This document shows, in pieces, positions 1 to 6,331 of a DNA stretch of 6,331 nucleotides. A model generated the notes under the pieces. The model searched no databases. It worked only from the letters and a program-made list of their open reading frames with translations, and was not told the origin of the DNA. A program made the position numbers and the translations under genes. Source of the stretch: Burkholderiaceae bacterium (GTDB lineage: Bacteria > Pseudomonadota > Gammaproteobacteria > Burkholderiales > Burkholderiaceae_C); the NCBI GenBank assembly GCA_023268425.1, contig JALRFN010000117.1:1-6331 (forward strand), written 5' to 3'. The first letter of the stretch is position 1. Every line of letters starts with the position of its first letter.

Positions 1-603
1 GGCATGACCACTGGCGTCGACAGTCCCACGCGCCACAAACAAATAAGCCTTGCGTCCCGCCGTCAGAGGTGCCTGGGCGCACTCGGCGCCGTCAAACAAG
101 CCCGCGTACAAGCGCGCGTCGGCATGCACATGCACGGAACCCTGCGCGCCGTCCGGCGACGCGACCAAACACAAACGCCCACGCTTGTCAGCCTCGGAGA
201 AGGTCTTTTGCTCGTAGCCAGGTGTCACACCGCGCTGGTTCGGCAAGATCCAAATCTGCAAAAAGTGCGTGACTTGGTCTTTCGCGTGGTTGAACTCGCT
301 GTGCAAGATGCCCGTGCCCGCACTCATGCGTTGCACGTCTCCTGGCGGAATCGCGGTGCCGTTGCCCATGCTGTCCTGATGCGCCAAAGCGCCGGACAAG
401 ACGTAGCTGATGATCTCCATGTCGCGGTGCGGGTGCGTGCCAAACCCCTGCCCAGGCGCGATGCGGTCTTCGTTGATGACCCGCAAGTTGCCCCAGCCCA
501 TGTGCGCGGGGTCGTGGTAATCGGCAAAAGAAAACGAGTGAAAACTCTTCAGCCAGCCATGGTCGGCGTAGCCACGGGCTTGCGCTTTTCTCACGGTCAA
601 CAT
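1..603 (-). CDS. Pirin family protein, YhhW-like (putative quercetin 2,3-dioxygenase), C-terminus cut by window edge
   Basis: The frame is open for 201 codons from the ATG at 601-603 to base 1, so the stop lies outside the window. YhhW-type proteins are about 230 residues, so roughly 30 C-terminal residues are missing. The translation begins MLTVRKAQARGYADHGW and contains the pirin cupin signature GTHPHRDMEI. His57, His59, His101 and Glu103 (in GILHSEF) match the four metal ligands known for the family, and the spacing and numbering resemble E. coli YhhW. The start is supported by AAAGGAG (complement of 610-616), six bases upstream of the ATG. Members are cytoplasmic cupins; some open the quercetin ring in vitro, but physiological substrates are mostly unknown, so the dioxygenase name is only a family label. 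The gene is divergent from a LysR gene, a common regulator-target arrangement. Family assignment is secure; the substrate is not. Confidence 0.93.
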   Translation of the reverse strand, partial: MLTVRKAQARGYADHGWLKSFHSFSFADYHDPAHMGWGNLRVINEDRIAPGQGFGTHPHRDMEIISYVLSGALAHQDSMGNGTAIPPGDVQRMSAGTGILHSEFNHAKDQVTHFLQIWILPNQRGVTPGYEQKTFSEADKRGRLCLVASPDGAQGSVHVHADARLYAGLFDGAECAQAPLTAGRKAYLFVARGTVDASGHA

Positions 604-693
604 TTGGGGCTCCTTTCCACGCTTTGGCGTCCATGATGCTTGAAAGTTTAGGTGGCGCCGCGCGCTGGTCTGCTGAAAAACCTGCAAAGCCAA

Positions 694-710
694 ATTCAAA
701 TTTTTTGAAT
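694..710. promoter_or_regulatory. Candidate LysR-type operator (perfect palindrome, T-N11-A)
   Basis: The sequence ATTCAAATTTTTTGAAT has two perfect 7-base arms (694-700 and 704-710) around a TTT spacer. It contains T696-N11-A708 inside the dyad, the classic LysR-box geometry. It lies in a short AT-rich island within otherwise GC-rich DNA, ends 15 bases before the ATG of the LysR gene, and is about 90 bases from the start of the divergent pirin gene. That placement fits autorepression plus control of the pirin. I see no convincing sigma-70 -35/-10 pair on either strand here, so the exact promoters are not called. Binding is inferred, not shown. Confidence 0.6.
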
Positions 711-725
711 CAAAATACGACTTCG

Positions 726-1658
726 ATGCAAAACCTTCGCCAAGCCCTCACCGCGGACAACATCCATTTGTTGGCCACCATCGACGCCACCGGCAGCATG
801 GCCGCTGCCGCTGAGGCATTGGGCGTGGTGCCCAGCGCCTTGACCTATCGGCTGCGCCAACTGGAAGAAGCGGTAGACGCCTTGCTGGTCGCACGCAGCA
901 GCAAGCGCAGCCAACTCACACCTGCGGGGGCCGAGTTGCTGCGGGTGGGCGCGCCGCTGTTGAGCGAGATCGACGCACTGGCGCGGCGCGTGCAGCGCAT
1001 CGCCAGTGGTTGGGAGCCGGAGTTGATCATTGCCTACGACGCCCTGATCCAAACCAAGGTCTTGCTCGAACTGGTGGCCGACTTCGACCGCCAACAAGCG
1101 CCCACACAACTGCGCTTGGTGCAAGGCACCTTGTCGGGCACCATGGAAAGCCTGATCGATGGCGAAGCCGACTTGGCGCTGGGGGTGTTTGCCGACCACG
1201 CGCACTACGCGGGCATCGACACGGCCGCGCTGGGCGACATGGCTTTTGTCTTCCCGGTCGCTGCACACCACCCGCTGGCTGACGCGCCAGAGCCCATTGC
1301 CGACAGCACGCGGGCCCTGCATCGCGCGGTGGTGGCCTCAGACTCCAGCCGGCGCGGCCGAGGCATGAGCGTGGGACTGCTGCCCGGTCAAGCCATACTG
1401 CGCGTGCCCGACATGCGCGCCAAGCTGCAAGCCCAACTGGCGGGACTGGGCTGTGGCTTCCTGCCCGAGCCGTGGATTCGCGATGCCGTCAAAGCGGGGC
1501 AACTGCGCATCAAAACCCTCAGTGCGCCCGCACGCGTGGCACCGCTGGCGTTTGCCTGGCGAAGGTCTGGCGCCAGCAGCGGCCGCGCACTGCAGTGGTG
1601 GCTCAAGGCCTTGCGCTCGCCGCGCACACGCGCGGCCTTGTTGGGCGAACACCGCTGA
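726..1658 (+). CDS. LysR family transcriptional regulator, YhaJ-like
   Basis: This is a 310-residue cytoplasmic DNA-binding regulator of normal LysR length. Residues about 10-68 form the winged helix-turn-helix, including GSMAAAAEALGVVPSALTYR and the following LRQLEE linker start. Residues about 97-295 form the effector-binding domain. The VPSALTY recognition-helix wording, GWEPEL after the linker helix and AWRR near the end resemble E. coli YhaJ as I remember it. YhaJ is a regulator linked to responses to aromatic compounds, and its gene lies beside a pirin-related gene, yhaK. The frame extends upstream to TTG 624, with ATGs at 633 and 636. ATG 726 is preferred because the family N-terminus begins there and the upstream stretch is AT-rich and holds the palindrome. 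There is no clear Shine-Dalgarno sequence before 726. The effector is unknown; control of the divergent pirin gene and itself is inferred from layout. Confidence 0.92.
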   Translation: MQNLRQALTADNIHLLATIDATGSMAAAAEALGVVPSALTYRLRQLEEAVDALLVARSSKRSQLTPAGAELLRVGAPLLSEIDALARRVQRIASGWEPELIIAYDALIQTKVLLELVADFDRQQAPTQLRLVQGTLSGTMESLIDGEADLALGVFADHAHYAGIDTAALGDMAFVFPVAAHHPLADAPEPIADSTRALHRAVVASDSSRRGRGMSVGLLPGQAILRVPDMRAKLQAQLAGLGCGFLPEPWIRDAVKAGQLRIKTLSAPARVAPLAFAWRRSGASSGRALQWWLKALRSPRTRAALLGEHR

Positions 1659-1677
1659 CTGCTTTGGCGGCAAGCGT

Positions 1678-1710
1678 GGTGCACAATCCGCCCGCCCCTC
1701 TTTTTGCACC
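1678..1710 (+). promoter_or_regulatory. Six-base inverted repeat just before the transporter start codon
   Basis: GGTGCA (1678-1683) and TGCACC (1705-1710) are perfect inverted copies separated by 21 bases. The second arm directly abuts the ATG at 1711. In mRNA they could form a stem that encloses the short C-rich and T-rich leader where a ribosome site would be. No purine-rich Shine-Dalgarno sequence is visible in the gap. A six-base match over this distance can arise by chance, so a regulatory role is only a possibility. Confidence 0.25.
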
Positions 1711-2466
1711 ATGAGCTTTTTGCCACTCACTGACCCTTGGTTTTACGCCGTCGCGGTGCCTGCCGTCTTGCTGCTGGGCATCAGCAAAAGCGGCTTCGGC
1801 TCGGGCTTTGGCTCCCTGGCTGTGCCCATGATGGCCATGGCCATCACCGTGCCCATGGCCGCGGCGATTTTGATGCCCGTGCTGGCCGTCATGGACCTGC
1901 TGGGCATTTGGGCCTACCGCCGCGACTCGGACAAAAAATTGTTGCGAGAGCTCGTGCCTCTGGCCTTGATCGGCACGCTGGTGGGCACCCTGAGTTTTCA
2001 CTGGCTCAACGCGCACACCGTCGCCGCCTTGGTGGGCGGATTGACCCTGGTGTTCTTGGCCCAACGGCGCGTGTTCCCGCCGCAAAGCGAAACCCATGTG
2101 CCCCCCAAGTGGCTGGGGGCCATCTTGACCATCACCTCAGGCTTCACGAGTTTCGTCGCGCACGCGGGCGGCCCACCCATCAACGCCTACTTGCTGCCCA
2201 TGCGATTGCCGCCGGTGCGCTTCACCGCCACCATGGCCTATTTGTTTTTCGTCATCAACCTCAGCAAATGGCTGCCCTACGCGTGGTTGGGCTTGCTGGA
2301 CACGCGCAACTTCGCGACTTCGCTGGTGCTGTTGCCGCTGGCGCCACTGGGCGTGTGGCTGGGTGTGCGCATGGCGCGGCGCATCAACATCGTGGTCTTT
2401 TACCGCTTCATCGAAGTGGGCATGTTGCTGACCGGGGTCAAACTGCTGTGGGATGGCGTGGCTTGA
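1711..2466 (+). CDS. TSUP family membrane transporter (sulfite exporter TauE/SafE type)
   Basis: This 251-residue protein is highly hydrophobic, with about seven or eight predicted membrane segments (for example around 11-24, 33-66, 81-96, 102-118, 134-150, 172-190, 202-219 and 228-248). It is the usual size for the family. Two related glycine-rich motifs mark the TSUP fold: GISKSGFGSGFGSLAVP (23-39) in the first half and GFTSFVAHAGGPP (144-156) in the second. TSUP proteins are inner-membrane carriers linked to sulfite, sulfoacetate, taurine-derived or other organic anions, but substrate cannot be read from sequence. ATG 1711 is chosen because hydrophobic TSUP sequence begins directly after it; the same frame open further upstream overlaps the LysR gene and is not family-like. 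It starts 52 bp after the LysR stop on the same strand, so co-transcription is plausible. Confidence 0.92.
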   Translation: MSFLPLTDPWFYAVAVPAVLLLGISKSGFGSGFGSLAVPMMAMAITVPMAAAILMPVLAVMDLLGIWAYRRDSDKKLLRELVPLALIGTLVGTLSFHWLNAHTVAALVGGLTLVFLAQRRVFPPQSETHVPPKWLGAILTITSGFTSFVAHAGGPPINAYLLPMRLPPVRFTATMAYLFFVINLSKWLPYAWLGLLDTRNFATSLVLLPLAPLGVWLGVRMARRINIVVFYRFIEVGMLLTGVKLLWDGVA

Positions 2467-2505
2467 TCGGCTTGGTTCACAAGCTGAGCTGGGGCCAAGG
2501 CCCGC
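2467..2505. terminator. Possible weak bidirectional terminator between convergent genes
   Basis: The 39-bp gap between convergent stop codons carries two short hairpins: GCTTG-GTTCA-CAAGC (2470-2484), and GGGCC-AA-GGCCC (2492-2503), which can fold as a four-base GC stem with loop CAAG. Their position fits transcript ends arriving from both sides. Neither is followed by a T-run on either strand, so a classical Rho-independent terminator is not supported. Confidence 0.3.
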
Positions 2506-3378
2506 TCACATGTGGCCGAATTTGCCGTCGTTGAAATCTTTCATGGCCTGCATGATTTCCTCACGACTGTTCATGACAAAAGGCCCGTAACCCACCACGG
2601 GTTCGTCGATGGGCTCACCGGCGAGCAGCAAGACCAAGCTGTCTTGTTGCGCCTGCACGGCCAAGCCATCGCCAGCGCGCGAGCAGGCCACGTGCTGCGC
2701 GTCTTTGATCGTGCGGCTGTGCGCGCCTTCGCCCACACGCACCTCGCCTTGCATGACCACCAACAAAGCGTTCCAGCCTTCGGGAATGTCCCAGTGCCAA
2801 GCGACGCCCGCACGCAAGCGTGCATCGGCCACCAACAAGGGGGAGCGCGTGTGGGCCGGGCCGTTGAAGCCTTGGTAGCTGCCGCCAATCACGCGCAGCT
2901 GTCCTGCGCGCTCGGGCAATTCCCAAGTGGGAATGTCGGCCGCCACAATGGCTTGGTAAGCCGGGGCCGTCATTTTTTGCGCCGCGGGCAAGTTGACCCA
3001 GAGTTGGGCCATGTGCATCACCCCGCCGCTGGCGCTGAAGGCGGGCGAATGGAACTCTTCGTGCAACAAGCCGCCGCCCGCCGTCATCCATTGCACGTCA
3101 CCTGGGCCAATCGTGCCACCACCACCGTGCGAATCGCGGTGGGCCACCTCGCCGGCGTAGGCAATGGTGACCGTCTCGATGCCCCGGTGGGGGTGTGGCC
3201 CCACCCCACGCGGCTGTGTCGTGGGTGTGAACGTGGTGGGGGCGCCATAGTCCAGCATCAAAAACGGGCTGTTGACCGCCGTGTTGGCCTGGTAAGAAAA
3301 CAGCGAGCGCACATGAAAGCCATCGCCCACCCAATGGCTGGCGGGCGGGGAAGCGGTGGTGACGATGGTTTTGTCCAT
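2506..3378 (-). CDS. Pirin family protein, full-length two-domain type
   Basis: This complete 290-residue pirin has an N-terminal cupin domain (about 20-130) and a Pirin_C domain (about 175-288). The metal ligands are visible as His62 and His64 in GPHPHRGIETV, and His106 and Glu108 in LLHEEFH, with the spacing of human pirin and YhhW. The C-terminal signature GEPIDEPVVGYGPFVMN is typical of the long subfamily. The ATG at 3376-3378 has GGAG (complement of 3386-3389) seven bases upstream. Proteins of this kind are cytoplasmic metal-dependent cupins with roles proposed in quercetin cleavage, redox sensing or enzyme partnering; the actual substrate is unknown. It is a different subfamily from the pirin at the left edge, not a recent duplicate. 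It follows the racemase-like gene by 61 bp on the same strand, suggesting a shared transcript, and converges on the transporter gene. Confidence 0.95.
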   Translation of the reverse strand: MDKTIVTTASPPASHWVGDGFHVRSLFSYQANTAVNSPFLMLDYGAPTTFTPTTQPRGVGPHPHRGIETVTIAYAGEVAHRDSHGGGGTIGPGDVQWMTAGGGLLHEEFHSPAFSASGGVMHMAQLWVNLPAAQKMTAPAYQAIVAADIPTWELPERAGQLRVIGGSYQGFNGPAHTRSPLLVADARLRAGVAWHWDIPEGWNALLVVMQGEVRVGEGAHSRTIKDAQHVACSRAGDGLAVQAQQDSLVLLLAGEPIDEPVVGYGPFVMNSREEIMQAMKDFNDGKFGHM

Positions 3379-3439
3379 TGATTTGCTCCAAACAACTTGG
3401 CGTACGTGAGGCCAGACACCGCCGCTTCAAGGGCGCGGG

Positions 3440-4468
3440 TCAAGCCAGAGGCAAGAACCGCGGAGCGGCGCGGGTTTGAATCCCACCCATGGAGTCTGGC
3501 ACGAAGTTGCCCCGCGCCACGTTGTGGGGGTGGCGGGCAGCCTCGGCCATGGTCAAGACAGAGCCAAAGCACACGTCCGAGCCCTCAAACACGGCCTCCC
3601 AGTGCGCGCGCGGTTGGCTGGCGATTTGCGCCGCCAGCCGGGCTTTAAGTTCAGGCCAGCGGGCTTTGTTTTGTTGGTCTTTCGGGTCCACGTCGTCCCA
3701 ACCCAGTTTTTGCAAGAGCAAGGCGTAGAACTGCGGCTCCAGCGCACCGAGGCTGATGTGCAAACCATCGCTACAAGTGTAGACGTCGTAAAACGGCGAG
3801 TCGTGGAAGGCACTGGGCTCTGGGCCGCCCAGGCCACCGCTGGAGACCACCCACTGCGCCAAGCCGCCCAAAGAGGCCATGACATCCACAATCGCCGCGT
3901 CGACCACACAGCCCTGGCCGCTTTGTCTGGCCTGCAACAAAGCCGAAACGATGCCGAAACACATGCCCAAGGCACCGCCTGCATCGCCCAAGACCGTGGG
4001 CGGAATGATCGGACGCTCGCCCGGACGAGCCGACAAGGACAAGGCGCCGCTCAAGGCCACGTAATTGACGTCATGCCCAGCAGCTTGCGCCAAAGGTCCG
4101 TCTTGACCCCAGCCCGTCATGCGCGCATATATCAGCTTGGGGTTCAAGGCTGCGGCCACCGCAGGGCCCAGGCCCAAACGCTCCATGACTCCGGGGCGGT
4201 TGCCCTCAATCAACACGTCGTGTGCGGCGATCACCGTTTTGGCTTGCTCCACGTGCTCGGGCAATTTGAGGTTGAGTTCCAGCACCGACTTGCCGCGACG
4301 CAAGGGGTTTTCGGTTTCACGGTCGCCCAAGCGCAGGTTCACCCCACCGCCGCCAGGACGCGCAATCACCGTCACTTCAGCGCCCATGTCAGCCAACATG
4401 CGGGCGCCCAACGGCCCGGGGCCAATGCCCTCAAACTCCACCACGCGCACGCCAAGCAAAGGTTTCAT
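3440..4468 (-). CDS. CoA-transferase family III protein, probable alpha-methylacyl-CoA racemase
   Basis: This 342-residue CaiB/BaiF-type protein opens with GVRVVEFEGIGPGPLGARMLADMGAEV, the family CoA-binding start, here given across residues 6-32. Residues expected for alpha-methylacyl-CoA racemase are present: Arg91 (EGNRPGV), His132 (AGHDVNY), Asp162 (LGDAGGA) and Glu244 (GALEPQFY). They correspond to Arg91, His126, Asp156 and Glu241 of the mycobacterial enzyme. Such racemases interconvert 2R- and 2S-methylacyl-CoA so that branched acyl chains can enter beta-oxidation in the cytoplasm. The ATG at 4466-4468 follows AGGA (complement of 4479-4482) at ten bases. The C-terminus ends soon after the conserved APRF motif, so the protein is about 20 residues shorter than usual, with no sign that catalysis is affected. 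It probably leads a transcript with the downstream pirin gene. A related CoA-transferase activity cannot be excluded. Confidence 0.9.
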   Translation of the reverse strand: MKPLLGVRVVEFEGIGPGPLGARMLADMGAEVTVIARPGGGGVNLRLGDRETENPLRRGKSVLELNLKLPEHVEQAKTVIAAHDVLIEGNRPGVMERLGLGPAVAAALNPKLIYARMTGWGQDGPLAQAAGHDVNYVALSGALSLSARPGERPIIPPTVLGDAGGALGMCFGIVSALLQARQSGQGCVVDAAIVDVMASLGGLAQWVVSSGGLGGPEPSAFHDSPFYDVYTCSDGLHISLGALEPQFYALLLQKLGWDDVDPKDQQNKARWPELKARLAAQIASQPRAHWEAVFEGSDVCFGSVLTMAEAARHPHNVARGNFVPDSMGGIQTRAAPRFLPLA

Positions 4469-4731
4469 GATTTGGTCTTCCTCTCAATCTGAACTCGGCG
4501 TACATGCCAGCACGCCCTGTGGTGACATTGAACCGCAATTGCGCAGCGGCAGCTTTGCTGCGAGCGACAGCCGCGACAGCGGTCTGAAGCGACCCAGCGC
4601 GGCCCAACGTCAGGCCTTTGCGCTGGAGCGAGATGTTCGTGCGCAGCCCAGGCTTGGGCGCCCGACAAAAAAGCAGCGCCACAATGCCCCAGCGCGACGT
4701 GAAGCCACTGATAACGCGCTAAAGTTGACCC
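4469..4731. other. Divergent intergenic spacer without a convincing gene
   Basis: This 263-bp stretch must hold the promoters for the leftward racemase gene and rightward spoT, but I cannot name a good -35/-10 pair. It contains a small hairpin, GCAGC-TTT-GCTGC, near 4548-4560, and a CACAAT element (4680-4685) about 50 bases before spoT that could serve as a -10, though no well-spaced -35 is seen. Two minus-strand frames cross it. One starts at GTG 4682 and overlaps the racemase start; the other ends at 4465 in an ATGA overlap with the racemase ATG. Neither has a recognisable family or a good ribosome site. No tRNA or other RNA gene was found. Confidence 0.5.
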
Positions 4732-6331
4732 ATGTCCAAAACGCTTGCTTCTCCTGCCGACGACAAGACTTCACGCGCAGCCGAATCGGCTGCCGCGGCG
4801 AGTTTTGCTGGCTTGGTGGACAAGCTCGACTACCTGAGCGCGACCGAAATCGACGAGGTGCGCCGCGCTTACCGCTGCGCCGACGAAGCCCACTTGGGCC
4901 AAATGCGCAAAAGCGGCGAGCCCTACATCACCCACCCCATCGCGGTGGCCAGCCTGTGCGCAGAGTGGAAGCTGGACGCCCACGCGCTGATGGCGGCGCT
5001 GATGCACGACGTGCTTGAAGACAGCGGAGTGACCAAGGCCGAAATGGTCGAACGCTTCGGCCCCACCGTCGCCGATTTGGTGGACGGCCTGACCAAGTTG
5101 GACAAGCTGGAGTTTGACTCGCGCGAGCACAACCAAGCCGAGTCGTTTCGCAAGATGTTGCTGGCCATGGCCAAGGACGTGCGCGTCATCTTGGTCAAGT
5201 TGGCGGACCGCACCCACAACATGCGCACCATGGGCGACATGCCGCGCAGCAAATGGCGGCGCATTTCGACCGAGACGCTGGAGGTCTACGCCCCCATCGC
5301 CTACCGCCTGGGCCTGAACCAAACCTACATCGAATTACAAGACTTGGCGTTTCGCCACGCCAACCCCTGGCGCTACCAAACGCTGCAAAAAGCCATCAAC
5401 AAAGCGCGTCGCCGTCGGGTTGACTTGATTGAAAAGGTGCGCGGCGAAATCACCCAAGCCATGCAAGCGCATGGCCTGCAGGCCCACATCGAAGGCCGAG
5501 AAAAGGCGCTGTATTCGGTCTACCGCAAGATGGTCGACAAGCACTTGACCTTCTCTCAAGTCACTGACCTCTACGGCGTGCGCGTGGTCTTGCCCGAGTG
5601 GATGGACTGCTACAAAGCCCTGGGTGTGATGCACCACTTGTACAAGCCCGTACCCGGCAAGTGCAAAGACTACATCGCCATCCCCAAGTCCAACGGCTAC
5701 CAATCGTTGCACACCGTTTTGGTCGGCCCTGTGGGCATCAACATCGAGGTGCAAATTCGCACCGAAGCCATGGACGTGGTGGCCGAGTCAGGCATTGCCG
5801 CACACTGGCTGTACAAGGCGCGCGATGGTGACGCACCGCCCGAACAGCTGGGCGCCAAGTGGATGCAGTCGCTGTTGGACATCCAAAACGAAACCCGCGA
5901 CGCTGCCGAATTTTGGGAAAACGTGCGCGTGGATTTGTTCCCCGACGCGGTGTTTGTCTTCACCCCCAAGGGCAAGATCATGTCGCTGCCCCGCGGTGCG
6001 ACCTTGATCGACTTTGCTTACGCCATCCACAGCGACATCGGCAACAAAGCGGTCGCGGCCACCGTCAACGGCGAGGCCGCCGCCTTGCGCACTGAGATCA
6101 GCAACGGCGATGTGATTCAAATCGTCACGTCGCCTATTTCTGAGCCCAACCCGGCTTGGTTGAGCTTTGTGCGCACGGGGCGCGCGCGCTCAGCGATTCG
6201 CAACCACCTGAAACAAATGGCGCAGGCCGACACCCGCATCTTGGGTGAAAAAATGCTGCGCCATGCCTTCTTTGAAACCCCGCTTGATCTGTCGGAATGG
6301 GCAGCCGCAACATTGGGCGCACAGGCGGAGT
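4732..6331 (+). CDS. spoT: Bifunctional (p)ppGpp synthetase/hydrolase SpoT, C-terminus cut by window edge
   Basis: The visible 533 codons encode a cytoplasmic RelA/SpoT homologue that makes and degrades the stringent-response alarmone. The HD hydrolase domain (about 45-190) is intact: Arg59, His68 (ITHPI), His92-Asp93 and Glu96-Asp97 (MHDVLEDS), and Asp159 (LADRTHNM). The synthetase domain (about 225-345) has Arg256, Lys258 and Ser262 (GREKALYS), Asp279 (DLYGVRV) and Glu339 (IEVQIRT). The TGS domain (about 402-465) contains FAYAIHSDIGN with His433. The helical linker follows, and about 200 residues including the ACT region lie beyond the window. A complete HD site argues for SpoT rather than RelA, whose hydrolase site is degenerate. 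ATG 4732 is the first start after an in-frame TGA at 4726-4728. There is no clear Shine-Dalgarno sequence before it. The usual partner rpoZ is not upstream. Confidence 0.96.
   Translation, partial: MSKTLASPADDKTSRAAESAAAASFAGLVDKLDYLSATEIDEVRRAYRCADEAHLGQMRKSGEPYITHPIAVASLCAEWKLDAHALMAALMHDVLEDSGVTKAEMVERFGPTVADLVDGLTKLDKLEFDSREHNQAESFRKMLLAMAKDVRVILVKLADRTHNMRTMGDMPRSKWRRISTETLEVYAPIAYRLGLNQTYIELQDLAFRHANPWRYQTLQKAINKARRRRVDLIEKVRGEITQAMQAHGLQAHIEGREKALYSVYRKMVDKHLTFSQVTDLYGVRVVLPEWMDCYKALGVMHHLYKPVPGKCKDYIAIPKSNGYQSLHTVLVGPVGINIEVQIRTEAMDVVAESGIAAHWLYKARDGDAPPEQLGAKWMQSLLDIQNETRDAAEFWENVRVDLFPDAVFVFTPKGKIMSLPRGATLIDFAYAIHSDIGNKAVAATVNGEAAALRTEISNGDVIQIVTSPISEPNPAWLSFVRTGRARSAIRNHLKQMAQADTRILGEKMLRHAFFETPLDLSEWAAATLGAQAE

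Noticed and set aside
4..636. Long plus-strand open frame opposite the left-edge pirin gene
   Set aside because: The minus-strand frame gives an unmistakable pirin with all metal ligands. The plus frame is an antisense shadow typical of GC-rich DNA.
624..725. N-terminal extension of the LysR protein from TTG 624 or ATG 633/636
   Set aside because: It would place AT-rich DNA and the palindrome inside the gene and add residues not seen at the start of LysR proteins.
2512..3381. A 289-codon plus-strand open frame covering almost all of the second pirin gene
   Set aside because: It mirrors the pirin gene codon for codon in reverse, has no recognisable domain, and its composition is that of an antisense frame.
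3465..3490. A tRNA T-arm-like string, GGGTTTGAATCCC, near the end of the racemase-like gene
   Set aside because: It lies inside the coding sequence and encodes the family-typical region before APRF. No acceptor, D or anticodon arms fit around it, and the stem has only three pairs.
3476..4492. A 338-codon plus-strand open frame opposite the racemase-like gene
   Set aside because: It is rich in His, Gln and Arg with no family resemblance; the minus-strand protein carries clear catalytic motifs.
4465..4668. A 67-codon minus-strand frame whose stop overlaps the racemase ATG as ATGA
   Set aside because: The overlap looks like translational coupling, but the peptide is rich in Cys, Arg and Trp, unlike a real protein, and lacks a ribosome site.
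4431..4682. Small minus-strand open frame (83 codons) in the spoT spacer
   Set aside because: It starts at GTG without a ribosome site, has no recognisable family, and runs into the racemase start in a different frame. I kept it only as a note in the spacer entry.

Overview
This GC-rich window reads as ordinary chromosomal DNA from a betaproteobacterium, most likely Burkholderiales and possibly Comamonadaceae. That placement rests on protein style, codon use and the bifunctional (p)ppGpp enzyme, not on a database match. I see no phage, transposon, CRISPR or RNA gene. Six protein genes account for nearly everything; the first is cut by the left edge and the last by the right edge.

Layout. A YhhW-type pirin gene (1-603, minus, C-terminus missing) is divergent from a YhaJ-like LysR regulator gene (726-1658, plus). 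The gap between them holds an AT-rich perfect palindrome with LysR-box geometry (694-710). The regulator is followed 52 bp downstream by a TSUP/TauE-type membrane transporter gene (1711-2466, plus). This converges, across a 39-bp gap, on a second and longer pirin gene (2506-3378, minus). The second pirin gene lies 61 bp downstream of an alpha-methylacyl-CoA racemase-like CoA-transferase III gene (3440-4468, minus). A 263-bp divergent spacer with no convincing gene separates this from spoT (4732 to the right edge, plus). spoT encodes a (p)ppGpp synthetase/hydrolase with both catalytic domains intact.

How the genes may work together. The best-supported unit is the divergent pirin / LysR pair with its palindrome, in which the regulator probably controls itself and the pirin, and perhaps the co-directional transporter. 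The second pirin and the racemase probably share a transcript. Two distinct pirins, each with a complete metal-binding set, flank the regulator and transporter, which suggests but does not prove a small redox or aromatic-stress locus. spoT is an independent housekeeping neighbour. No strong case for a previously undescribed system was found. The most testable points are the regulator-operator-pirin module and the paired pirins.
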